Source of the DNA: Streptomyces sp. NRRL F-2664
Lineage (GTDB): Bacteria; Actinomycetota; Actinomycetes; Streptomycetales; Streptomycetaceae
Length of the DNA: 64,000 bases
Reading direction: 5' to 3'
Assembly (NCBI RefSeq): GCF_000719345.1
Contig: NZ_JOFX01000003.1
Span: 227,952 to 291,951 of the forward strand
Under the pieces are notes generated by a model that was given only the letters and a program-made list of their open reading frames with translations, was not told the origin of the DNA and did no database searches. Below are positions 25,558 through 33,651 of the stretch, one piece after another. Position numbers and translations under genes: made by a program. The stretch's first letter is position 1. Each line of letters starts with the position of its first letter.

Positions 25558-26880
25558 TCAGGGCGCCCGAAAGGGTTGTCGGACACGGCAAAGAAGTGTC
25601 CTGACCGACCCGGAGGGCGACGAGTTCCGCCTGCTCTCCCCCGGTTGAGGAAGAGGTGGGCGGACGTCACCTGTGGGTGAGGTGGCGGGGCGGTCCTGTT
25701 CGGTGGCGACCACCGAGGCGGACACCATCGTCGCACCGGCGAGTCCGCCCCAGAGGGCGGCCGGACCGTGGGGCGCGAGGGCGGTGATGACCGCAGGGGA
25801 GACGGCGAGGCCGAAGCCCGTGGAGAGCTCGAACCGGGCGAGGACTCGCCCCATGGCACGCGCCGGGGCGAGGGCGGTGACCAGCGCCGTGGCGCTGCCG
25901 GCGTAGACGATCTCGCCGAGGGTGCAGACCACGGACACCGCGGCGACGGCCGGGGCGGCCCAGCCGCCCCCCAGCGAGGCGGCCGCCAGGAACCCGAGAT
26001 AGGACACGGCGAGAACCGCGCCGGCCAGGGCCAGTACCGTGCGCCGCGGGAAGCGCGACAGCAGGACGGTGAGCGGTACCTGCAGGGTGACCACGAGCAC
26101 CGTGTTGGCGACGAACACGGCCGCCGGCCACGCTGGCGAGGCATGCAGTTGCGTCACCAGCACCAGGGGAAGCGCGATCTCGGGGACGTTGAGGCAGAAG
26201 ACGTAGACCACGTTGGCGGCCAGCAGCCCGCGCATCCGGGGCAGGGGCCCCGCGGCCTCGTCATCGGCCGGGGTGGCCGTGGGCGCGTACAGCCGGACCG
26301 ACCACGCCAGGGCCGCTGCGGTGAGGTAGGCGATCCCGGTGGCGAGCGCCATCGCCCGCAGGGCCGTGGCACCGCCCGCCAGGCAGGCGGTGGCGAGGAG
26401 CGCGCCCGCGCCCAGCCCCGCGTTGCGCAGGGCACGGCCCGCCGCGAGCGCGGTGTCGCGTTCCCTGCCCCGCGCGACGGTGGCCACCAGAGCCGCGTGG
26501 GCGGCCGGCCATGCCTGGTTGCCGACTCCGAGGAGGAGCGCCGCCGTCGCGAACGGCCAGACGTGCTTGGCGGGGGTGGCCAGCAGCAGCGCCACGCCCA
26601 GTGCCCGTACCAGCATCGACGCCGCCACGACCGAGCTGCGCGCGCCCCTGTCGAGCCATCGCCCCACCGCGGGCATGCACACGAGGCCGACGACGATCCC
26701 CGCCGTCATGGCGATACCCGTCGCCGGCGCGGACAACCGCAGCACCATGACCCCGTAGAGCAGCAGGAAGGGGCGTAGCAGGCCGGTGCCGAGGGCGTCC
26801 ACGACGAGGGCGACGGCGTAACGGGGACCTCCGGAGGCGCGGACCAGGGCGCGCGGCCGGAGCTTGGTGTCGGTTCGCAT
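25558..26880 (-). CDS. MFS transporter, paired with DUF5937 regulator
   Basis: A 440-residue major facilitator with about 12 hydrophobic segments. It begins MRTDTKLRPRALVRASGG; the first helix is YAVALVVDALGTGLLRPFLL and the loop 2-3 motif is PAVGRWLDRGARSSVV. A central loop (TATPADDEAAGPLPRMRG) divides the halves. After the last helix (about residue 395) there is a 40-residue Pro/Ser/Arg tail that may be an extension past an ancestral stop. It is divergent from a DUF5937/ArsR-type regulator with an 11-bp perfect inverted repeat in between, a typical repressor-exporter pair. The long frame reading upstream of 26880 overlaps the regulator and is a shadow. Confidence 0.88.
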   Translation of the reverse strand: MRTDTKLRPRALVRASGGPRYAVALVVDALGTGLLRPFLLLYGVMVLRLSAPATGIAMTAGIVVGLVCMPAVGRWLDRGARSSVVAASMLVRALGVALLLATPAKHVWPFATAALLLGVGNQAWPAAHAALVATVARGRERDTALAAGRALRNAGLGAGALLATACLAGGATALRAMALATGIAYLTAAALAWSVRLYAPTATPADDEAAGPLPRMRGLLAANVVYVFCLNVPEIALPLVLVTQLHASPAWPAAVFVANTVLVVTLQVPLTVLLSRFPRRTVLALAGAVLAVSYLGFLAAASLGGGWAAPAVAAVSVVCTLGEIVYAGSATALVTALAPARAMGRVLARFELSTGFGLAVSPAVITALAPHGPAALWGGLAGATMVSASVVATEQDRPATSPTGDVRPPLPQPGESRRNSSPSGSVRTLLCRVRQPFRAP

Positions 26881-26915
26881 GGCGTCACCGTGGGGTTCGG
26901 CGGCCGGGCGGGCAC

Positions 26916-26942
26916 GCGGGTTGACGGACATCGTCAACCCGC
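26916..26942. promoter_or_regulatory. Perfect 11-bp inverted repeat, probable operator
   Basis: GCGGGTTGACG (26916-26926) and CGTCAACCCGC (26932-26942) are perfect arms around GACAT. The dyad lies between the start codons of the divergent MFS and DUF5937 genes. Each arm contains TTGAC, usable as a -35 box in either direction, so one bound regulator could shut both promoters. Confidence 0.78.
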
Positions 26943-26980
26943 TGACGTGGCGGGCGGTCCGGTCGGGGATGCTTGGGCGG

Positions 26981-28066
26981 GTGACGTTGAGGATCGACAT
27001 CGGTGGCCTGCCGTCCGGACGGCTGAGGTTCGCCGCCTCCCCGCTGGCCGAACTGACCGCGGTGCTGCACGTGCTGGCGGAGCCGGGGCACCATCCGCGG
27101 CTCGCCGGGTGGGCCGCAGAGGTACGGGCCGCGATGCCGCAGGAGCTGGCCGAGCGCCTGCGGGAGGCGGATTTCCTCTGGCGGTCCTCGCAGGCCGACT
27201 TCCTGCTCCCCGCCCGGCCGCGGCCGACCCTGGCCGAGGAGCTGGACGACGTGGACCGCATCGACGACGAGCGGTATGTGACGGCGGCGCTCGTCACCAC
27301 CTGCGGCAGCAACCGGGTGCCGTCGGGGGCGGCTTCGCCGCTGACCGACGCGGCCGCGCGGGAGCGCGCCCTCGATCTGGCGCAGGCGCGCGGCGTACGG
27401 CAGGAGGCCTTCGCGGCACGGCTGCTGGCGGATCCGGCCGCCGTACGGGCCCGCGTGCGCGCCACCCTCGAACGGTGCGCCGAGGCGTTCTTCGACGCCG
27501 CCTGGGCGGACGTCGCCGTACGGATGGCCACCGATCTGCGGGTGAAGAACGACCTGCTCAGGCGGCACGGGGAAGGAGCGGCCCTGGCGGCGGTCTCGGG
27601 TGCGGTCTCACTGGCACCGGACGGCGACTGCATTGTCCTCGACAAGCTTCCGGACAAGGCGACCGCCGCCCGCGGCAGCGCAGTCACCTTCATACCCAGC
27701 GTTTTCGGGGGCCCGCACCTGGCGGTGGTGCACTCGCCCGGCTGGCAGCCGGTGGTGCAGTACCCGGTGGCGGAGCCGGAGCCGTCGGAGCCGGTGTCAC
27801 TGGAGACGGTCACGCTCCGGCTGGAGGCGCTCGCGCATCCGGTCCGGCTGCGGCTGCTGCGCACCCTGGCCCGGGGTCCGCACACCACCCGCGAACTGGC
27901 GCACGCCTGGGAGTTGTCACCGCCGGAGGTGTCGCGTCACCTCGCCGTCCTGCGCCGCGCCGGTCTGCTCACGGCCCGGCGGCGCGGCCGCTACGTCCGC
28001 TACACCCTGAACCTGCCCGACCTGACGGCGCTGGGCGCCGATCTCCTCGCGGCCGTGCTGCGCTGA
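26981..28066 (+). CDS. DUF5937/ArsR-type helix-turn-helix regulator
   Basis: A 361-residue regulator: an N-terminal DUF5937 region (RLRFAASPLAELTAVLHVLA, PGHHPRLAGWA) of about 250 residues, then a C-terminal ArsR winged helix at about 275-355 (LEALAHPVRLRLLRTLARGP, ELSPPEVSRHLAVLRRAGLL). This domain order is a common Streptomyces design, usually next to an exporter, as here. GTG 26981 is chosen because similarity begins VTLRIDIGG; ATG 26969 has no ribosome binding site spacing. It probably represses the divergent MFS gene through the palindrome at 26916-26942. Confidence 0.87.
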   Translation: MTLRIDIGGLPSGRLRFAASPLAELTAVLHVLAEPGHHPRLAGWAAEVRAAMPQELAERLREADFLWRSSQADFLLPARPRPTLAEELDDVDRIDDERYVTAALVTTCGSNRVPSGAASPLTDAAARERALDLAQARGVRQEAFAARLLADPAAVRARVRATLERCAEAFFDAAWADVAVRMATDLRVKNDLLRRHGEGAALAAVSGAVSLAPDGDCIVLDKLPDKATAARGSAVTFIPSVFGGPHLAVVHSPGWQPVVQYPVAEPEPSEPVSLETVTLRLEALAHPVRLRLLRTLARGPHTTRELAHAWELSPPEVSRHLAVLRRAGLLTARRRGRYVRYTLNLPDLTALGADLLAAVLR

Positions 28067-28321
28067 GCCGTACCTGGCGCGGGCTTCACCGGCAGGTCGG
28101 TCCGCGCCCGTCCCGGGCTCACGGGTTCGGGCGATCCGGCGTTCCCGGCGACGTCCCGGTCCGGCCGCTGACGCCGGACCGCTCAGGCCCGGCCTGACCT
28201 GGCGTTCTTCGGTCGGGAGATGCGGGTGGGTGGGGGGCGGCGGAGAATCGGCAGGGATGGGGGGTGACGGCGGCGGCGTGCGCCGCGTCTGCCGCTTCTC
28301 GTCGAGAAGGAAGGTAATCCC

Positions 28322-28819
28322 ATGGCTTTCGGATCCCGCCGGGTACGGCGTGGGTGCACCGCCGTGTGCGCGTCCTCGTTGCTGGTGCTCACAGGCGCCG
28401 TCGGTGCCGGAGCCGCCGCCGCCGCGGAGCCGGCAACGGCGGGCACGCGTGCGGTCGTTCCGCTCCAGGCCGACCCGGGCAAGGTGCTCCAGCTGGTCAA
28501 CGAGGCCCGGGTGGCCGCAGGTTGCCAGCCGCTGACGATCGACCCCAAGGTCCAGGCCGCGGCCCAGGAGTACGCCAACGACACGACCACCAACCACGTG
28601 GGCTCGGACGGGTCCAGCATCCAGGACCGGCTGAAGAAGGCCGGGGCGACCTTCAACGCCTCCGCCGAGAACATCGCGTGGGGATCGGGCGACGAGAAGG
28701 TGCACGTCGACGGGTGGCTGAAGAGCTCGTGGCACGCGCCCAACATCAAGAACTGCAGCTACACCAAGACGGGCGTCGCGGTCTCCGGCGACCGGATCGT
28801 GCAGGTGTTCACCGACTGA
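28322..28819 (+). CDS. Secreted CAP (SCP/PR1) domain protein
   Basis: A 165-residue exported protein: Sec signal peptide to about residue 35 (CASSLLVLTGAVGAGAAAAA), then a CAP domain. CAP motifs are LQLVNEARVAAGCQPLTIDP, the AQEYANDTTTNHVGSDG helix with its conserved His, RLKKAG, and SAENIAWG. The usual 'SPGHR.NIL' motif reads SSWHAPNIKNC, so one of the two typical His residues is kept in a changed setting. Two Cys (GCQPL, KNCSY) may form a disulphide. ATG has AAGGAAGG seven bases upstream. Function of bacterial CAP proteins is mostly unknown. Confidence 0.9.
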   Translation: MAFGSRRVRRGCTAVCASSLLVLTGAVGAGAAAAAEPATAGTRAVVPLQADPGKVLQLVNEARVAAGCQPLTIDPKVQAAAQEYANDTTTNHVGSDGSSIQDRLKKAGATFNASAENIAWGSGDEKVHVDGWLKSSWHAPNIKNCSYTKTGVAVSGDRIVQVFTD

Positions 28820-28844
28820 CCTCCGCGCTCACGCGGGCGCCGGC

Positions 28845-29081
28845 TCAGCCAGCGTCGGCGTGACCGTGTGCGCGGGGCGGGGTGACCGCGAGGACGGGCG
28901 GGGCGGGAGTGCTCCGGCGATGGCCGCAGGGGTCGAAGACCAGCAGCACCGGCTCCCCCGCGCGCTGCCGCCACGAGATGCGGTCCGGCACGCCGCCGCA
29001 CACGGGACAGCAGGGCAACGGGCCCGGCTCCGGCGGGCACACGGGGGCGGCCGCGAGCGGCGTGACGTGCGGATCGCGCAT
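28845..29081 (-). CDS. Small Cys-rich (zinc-ribbon-like) protein
   Basis: A 78-residue protein containing CCPVCGG at about residues 24-30 and FDPCGHRR near 49-56, a C-x2-C plus C-x-H arrangement that could hold one zinc ion. GGGAG sits 5 bases before the ATG at 29081. It is convergent with the CAP gene, only 25 bases away. I recognise no family; a small metal-binding protein is the most I can say. Confidence 0.6.
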   Translation of the reverse strand: MRDPHVTPLAAAPVCPPEPGPLPCCPVCGGVPDRISWRQRAGEPVLLVFDPCGHRRSTPAPPVLAVTPPRAHGHADAG

Positions 29082-29222
29082 GGAGGCTCCCTGGTCGGGC
29101 GGTCACTGCTCGCACTGTGTCACGGACGGGGCCCGGTCCGCACGGGCGGATCATCCAGTGTTACGGCTGGTCAGAGGTGGGGACCGCAGGAGGATTCCGG
29201 CGTTCTTGCGGGCACTTCGTGA

Positions 29223-29894
29223 TCAACCGCTCCCGTTGCCGGCCGCCACGAGGCCCGATTCGTAGGCCGCGACGACCGCCTGGGCCCGGTCGCGGACGCC
29301 CAGCTTGCCGAAGATGCCGGTGATGTGGTTCTTGACCGTGGAGACGCTGATGTCCAGGTCCGCGGCGATCTCCGCGTTGTCCAGGCCGGTGGCGAGGAGC
29401 TGCCAGATCTCCCGCTCGCGCGGAGTCATGTCGGGCGGGACCGCGGCTGCCGCGGCGGCCCGGGCGGGTGCGGGGGTACGGACGTAGGCGGAGAGCAGCC
29501 GGGTGAGGAGCCGTGGTGCCACAGCCGCCTCGCCGGCGTGCACGATGCGGACCGCGGCGCCGAGCTCCTCGGGGGAGACGTCCTTGGGGAGGAAGCCGTA
29601 CGCTCCGGCGCGCAGGGCGGCGACGACGTACTCGTCCATGTCGAAGGTGCTCAGTGCCAGGACGCGGACGTCGGGGAGGGTGCGGGCCAGTTCCGCCGTG
29701 GCCTGGACGCCGTCGAGGACGGGCATCCGTATGTCCATGACGACCACGTCGGGGCGCAGTTCCCCGGCGAGGGCCACGGCGCGTGCGCCGTCCTCGGCCT
29801 CCCCCACCACCTGGAACTCCGGGTCGGGGCCGAGGATCAGGGCGAGGCCCCGCCGTACCAGCGGCTGGTCGTCGGCTATGAGCACACGGATCAT
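29223..29894 (-). CDS. NarL/LuxR-family response regulator
   Basis: A 223-residue response regulator. Receiver domain: acidic pocket LIADDQ at the N-terminus, phospho-acceptor Asp in DVVVMDIRMPVLDG near residue 55, Thr/Ser in LALSTFD and Lys in LPKDVSPEE. The C-terminal LuxR helix-turn-helix is at about 155-215 (TPREREIWQLLATGLDNAEI, STVKNHITGIFGKLGV). Its ATG overlaps the kinase stop by 4 bases (ATGA), so the pair is cotranscribed. The divergent MMPL exporter is the obvious candidate target. Confidence 0.93.
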   Translation of the reverse strand: MIRVLIADDQPLVRRGLALILGPDPEFQVVGEAEDGARAVALAGELRPDVVVMDIRMPVLDGVQATAELARTLPDVRVLALSTFDMDEYVVAALRAGAYGFLPKDVSPEELGAAVRIVHAGEAAVAPRLLTRLLSAYVRTPAPARAAAAAAVPPDMTPREREIWQLLATGLDNAEIAADLDISVSTVKNHITGIFGKLGVRDRAQAVVAAYESGLVAAGNGSG

Positions 29895-31060
29895 CGGTGT
29901 CGTTCCCCTCCTTCGCCGCCCCGCCCCGCGGGGACCGGGAGGCGGGCCGCCACCCGGAATCCGCCGCCGTCGCGTGCGGCCGCCTCCAGGGTTCCGCCCT
30001 GGAGGGCCACGCGTTCGTGCATTCCGATCAGACCGTACCCGGTGCCGGCGGCGGGCCGGGCGACGGGCGGCGCGGCTCCGGCCCCGTCGTCGCACACCTC
30101 CACGGCGACCTCGTCGGCGCGGTAGGTCAGCCGGACGTCGGCCCGCGCCTCCCCGGCGTGCTTGCGGGTGTTGGTGAGTGCCTCCTGCACGATGCGGAAG
30201 AGCGTGAGGCCGACGCTGGGCGGCAGCGGGCGGACGGGGCCGTCGACGGTGAACACCGTCTCCGTACCGGCCAGCCGTGACTCGGTGATGATCCGCTCCA
30301 GGTCGGCGGCGCCCGGCTGGGGCGCCGGAGGGGTTTCGTCCGGTTCCTCGCCCGCCCGGAGCACGTCGAGGAGTTGGCGCATCTCGCGCAGAGCGATGCG
30401 CCCGGAGTCCTCCAGCGTGACGAGGGCCTCCCGGGCCGCTTCGGTGTCGTGCGCGAGGTTGGCCCGGGCGCCGCCCGCCATCAGCTGCATGGCCGTGATG
30501 TGGTGGGCGACGATGTCGTGGAGCTCTCGGGCGATGCGGCGGCGTTCCTCGGCGACCGCACGCTCGGCCCGGAGGGCGTGGTCGGCCGCGACCTCCCGCT
30601 GCCAGCGGTTGATGACCACGGCCGCGCCGGTGACCAGGGCCGTTGCGGCTGCGTTGGCGACGACGGACCAGCCGGCGGGAAACAGCGTGCCGCCCTGGCC
30701 CAGCGAGACCAGCGGCACGGTCAGGACGACGGCCGTCGCGGCGACGGCGGGCCGGCGGAACCGGACCACCGAGTAGAGGGCGACGGCGGGCGCGAGCGGG
30801 AAATGCGGGGTGATGTCCGGGACGGCCAGGTTGGGTACGACGCCCAGGAGCAGGACCGCCGCGAGCACAGCGACCGGGTGGTTGCGGCGGGCAAGGAGGC
30901 ACATGGCCGCCGCAACCACCGCGCAGGCGGCGGAGAGGGTGAGGGGGATCCCCTCGGTCGGGGGTCCGAGCGCGAAGCCCAGCAGGTCCACCGCCGCGGC
31001 CCCGATCGCCACGAGTGCGTCGTTGCGCGTCCAGCGCAGTCTGTCGGCGCCCTTGTCCAT
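29891..31060 (-). CDS. Sensor histidine kinase (HisKA_3/NarX type)
   Basis: A 389-residue membrane kinase. Four to five hydrophobic segments span about residues 15-165 with almost no extracellular domain, suggesting membrane or intramembrane sensing. The dimerisation/phosphorylation helix is RRRIARELHDIVAHHITAMQ with the His in ELHD, and the HATPase_c domain has the N box VQEALTNTRKHA and G boxes DDGAG and GTGYGLIGMHERV. ATG 31058-31060 starts the first helix region; longer upstream readings are Arg/Pro rich and unlike kinases. Partner of the downstream response regulator. Confidence 0.92.
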   Translation of the reverse strand: MDKGADRLRWTRNDALVAIGAAAVDLLGFALGPPTEGIPLTLSAACAVVAAAMCLLARRNHPVAVLAAVLLLGVVPNLAVPDITPHFPLAPAVALYSVVRFRRPAVAATAVVLTVPLVSLGQGGTLFPAGWSVVANAAATALVTGAAVVINRWQREVAADHALRAERAVAEERRRIARELHDIVAHHITAMQLMAGGARANLAHDTEAAREALVTLEDSGRIALREMRQLLDVLRAGEEPDETPPAPQPGAADLERIITESRLAGTETVFTVDGPVRPLPPSVGLTLFRIVQEALTNTRKHAGEARADVRLTYRADEVAVEVCDDGAGAAPPVARPAAGTGYGLIGMHERVALQGGTLEAAARDGGGFRVAARLPVPAGRGGEGGERHR

Positions 31061-31334
31061 CCTTGCCGGTCCTCCCCCGCCGGCGGGCCTTCCCGCCGGT
31101 GCGGGAGGCGGTTCGTGCCGGTTCCTCGCGATCCATTTTTGCAGCCCGGCCGACCGGTGGCGCCGTCCCGTGGGCCGGTGCTCCACCAGGACCGGAGTCC
31201 TGGTCGGGGTCGCGGGCCGGACCCTGCTCCCGGGGCGGGGTTCCTCCCGTACGCCGACGATCGCGCGGCCCCCGCCTGATGGTCTGGAGGCCGGCCGGGA
31301 ACCCCCGGTCGCCAGTCCCGACCTGAGGAGTCAC

Positions 31335-33548
31335 GTGATCCGCGCCCTGACCGGGTTCTCGACGAGGAATCCGTGGAAGGTGATCGCCCTCTGGGCGCTG
31401 CTCGGCATCGCCCTGACGATCGCCGGCCAGGCGCTCGTCTTCCGCGCCACCCAGAGCAACACCGCTGATTTCCTGCCTCCGTCCTACGACTCGGCAGCGG
31501 CCCTGAAGATCGCCGAGGAGCGGTTCGGGGTGAAGCCGGACGCCAACACGCTGACCGTGCTGGTGGCCCGGCCGGACGGCGCGCAACTGAGCGCCGACGA
31601 CGAACGGCGCATCGACGAGGAGGCCGCGCAGCTCGGCCGCCACCGGGTGGCCATGCCGAAGCCGGAGGACGAGCTGCCGTTCACCCAGGACCATTCGCAG
31701 ACCCCGAGGATCGCCCCGGCGATGACGGCTCCCGACCGCGGGTTCCGGCTGCTGTCCGTGGAACTGACGGGCAACCCCCAGGACCCCGGACTCCAGGACA
31801 CCTACCGGGCCTTCCGGGAACAGTCGCGGGCGGCCTTCGCCGACGCCGGCTTCCGTACCGGTTACACCGGCGGGCTCGCCACGACCGTCGACGGCATCGA
31901 CGCCGAGGAGACCCGGGCCCGGGTGGTCGGCTTCGTCATGCTCGGGGTCATCGTGCTGCTGCACGTCCTGGTGTTCCGCAGCGTGCTCGCCGCGCTGCTG
32001 CCGCTGATCGTCGTGTCCGTCATCGGCGGAGCCGCGACGGGGACCGTGGTCGGTGTCGCGATGCTGACCGGTGTCACCCTCGACCCGTCCACCCCTCAGC
32101 TGATCAACGTCGTGCTGGTGGGTATCGGCATCGACTACTTCCTCTTCCTGCTGTTCCGCTTCCGCGAGCAGCTGCGGCGGCGGCCGGAGCAGGCCGGGCG
32201 GGTGGCGGCGGCCGAGGTCTCCGGCCGCGTGGGCACGGCCGTGACGTCGGCGGCCCTGACCATCGTCGCGGCGTTCGCCACCCTCGGGGTGGCGTCCTTC
32301 GGGCAGTTCCGGGTGCTCGGCCCGGCCATCGCGGTGTCGGTGCTGGTGATGCTGTTCGGCAGCCTCACCTTCATGCCGGCCCTGCTCGCCGTCACCGGGC
32401 GCCGGATGTTCTGGCCCTCGCGGGCCCACCGGCGCGAGCCCCGCGGCGGGTCCGCCGCCCGCCTCGGCACCTGGCTGGTGAGGCGCCCCCGCACGGCGGC
32501 CCTCGCCTCCGTGGTGCTGCTGGGCGCGCTCGCCGCGGGCACGGCCGGCATACGGATGGACTACGGCTCCGGCGGCGCGGACGGTGAGCGGACGGCCGCC
32601 GCCACCACCGCGGCGGAGATCGCCCGGGCCATGCCGGCCGGCGTGTCGGACCCGATCAGCGTCTACGTCAGCGCGTCGGACGGTGCCCCGCTCACCACGG
32701 GCCGCGTGGACGCCCTGTCCGGGACGCTCGCCCGGGTGGAGGGCGTCGGGCAGGTCGCCCCGGCGGTGTTGAGCGAGGACCGCCTGGCGGCGCGCATCGA
32801 CCTGTTCCCGAACGCCGACCCGCACGGCCAGGAGGCACGCGACCTGGCGTCCGGCGCGGTCCGCGACACGGTGTCGGCGCACAAGCCGGCCGGCACGGAG
32901 GCCCATGTCGGGGGTACGGCGGCGGTGTTCGCCGACGTCTCGGAGGCGGTGGGCGAGGACCTGCGGCTGGTGTTCCCGGTCGCGGCGGTCCTGATCGCGC
33001 TCATCCTCTTCCTGCTGCTGCGCAGCCTGCTCGCGCCGCTGATCCTGATGTTGGCGGTGGGGCTGGGGTTCGCCGCCACGCTGGGGGCGGCGGCGCTGGT
33101 CTTCCAGCACGGGCTGGACCAGCCGGGTGTGGCCTTCACGCTGCCGCTGGTGCTGTTCCTGTTCGTGGTCGCGCTGGGCACCGACTACAACATCCTGGTG
33201 ACGGACCGGATCCGGGAGGAGATGGAGCGGCCCGGTCCGGCTCGTGACGCGGTGTCCCGGGCGGTGCGGCACACGGCGCCGGCCGTGGCGACCGCCGGGC
33301 TGGTGCTGGCCGCCTCCTTCGGCAGCCTCGCGGTCAACCCGGTCGCGGCCACGCAGCAGATCGGCTTCTCGACGGGGCTGGGCATCCTGCTCTCCGCGTT
33401 CGTCCTGTCGATCGTCCTGGTACCGGCGTGCGCGGTGCTGCTGGGCCGGTCCCTGTGGTGGCCGCTGCGGCCCCGGCCGGCGGCCACCGGCGGCGGAGCG
33501 GTGGGCGGCACCGGGTCCGAGGCACCGGAGCGCGTGCTGGTCCCCTGA
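31335..33548 (+). CDS. MMPL-family (RND-type) transporter
   Basis: A 737-residue membrane exporter of the MMPL family, divergent from the two-component system. There are two halves, each with one N-terminal helix, an extracytoplasmic domain and about five clustered helices. Half 1 has TSAALTIVAAFATLGVAS and GIGIDYFLFLLFRFRE; half 2 has ALGTDYNILVTDRIREE, carrying the Asp-Tyr pairs of the proton relay, and AATLGAAALVFQ. GTG 31335 has GAGGAG four bases upstream. Members export lipids, siderophores or drugs; the neighbouring kinase suggests envelope-stress or substrate-responsive expression. Confidence 0.92.
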   Translation: MIRALTGFSTRNPWKVIALWALLGIALTIAGQALVFRATQSNTADFLPPSYDSAAALKIAEERFGVKPDANTLTVLVARPDGAQLSADDERRIDEEAAQLGRHRVAMPKPEDELPFTQDHSQTPRIAPAMTAPDRGFRLLSVELTGNPQDPGLQDTYRAFREQSRAAFADAGFRTGYTGGLATTVDGIDAEETRARVVGFVMLGVIVLLHVLVFRSVLAALLPLIVVSVIGGAATGTVVGVAMLTGVTLDPSTPQLINVVLVGIGIDYFLFLLFRFREQLRRRPEQAGRVAAAEVSGRVGTAVTSAALTIVAAFATLGVASFGQFRVLGPAIAVSVLVMLFGSLTFMPALLAVTGRRMFWPSRAHRREPRGGSAARLGTWLVRRPRTAALASVVLLGALAAGTAGIRMDYGSGGADGERTAAATTAAEIARAMPAGVSDPISVYVSASDGAPLTTGRVDALSGTLARVEGVGQVAPAVLSEDRLAARIDLFPNADPHGQEARDLASGAVRDTVSAHKPAGTEAHVGGTAAVFADVSEAVGEDLRLVFPVAAVLIALILFLLLRSLLAPLILMLAVGLGFAATLGAAALVFQHGLDQPGVAFTLPLVLFLFVVALGTDYNILVTDRIREEMERPGPARDAVSRAVRHTAPAVATAGLVLAASFGSLAVNPVAATQQIGFSTGLGILLSAFVLSIVLVPACAVLLGRSLWWPLRPRPAATGGGAVGGTGSEAPERVLVP

Positions 33549-33566
33549 GTGCCGGGCACCGAAGCG

Positions 33567-33629
33567 CGCCGCGGGCGCCGGTGCGCGCAGGTCCCCGTAC
33601 GGGATCCGCGTGCACCGGCGCCCGCGGCG
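33567..33629. terminator. Strong terminator hairpin between convergent genes
   Basis: Perfect 18-bp stem CGCCGCGGGCGCCGGTGC (33567-33584) / GCACCGGCGCCCGCGGCG (33612-33629). The 27-base loop contains a second small dyad, CCCGTACGGG, the same 10-mer found in the tandem repeats at 20959-21041. It lies between the converging MMPL and glycine-betaine transporter genes. Confidence 0.85.
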
Positions 33630-33651
33630 TTCTGCGGCGGCGAACGGCGCG

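Noticed and set aside
29223..33272. 1,349-codon leftward frame covering more than the response regulator
   Set aside because: Only the last 223 codons are a real protein; the rest is antisense to the MMPL gene and out of frame with the kinase.
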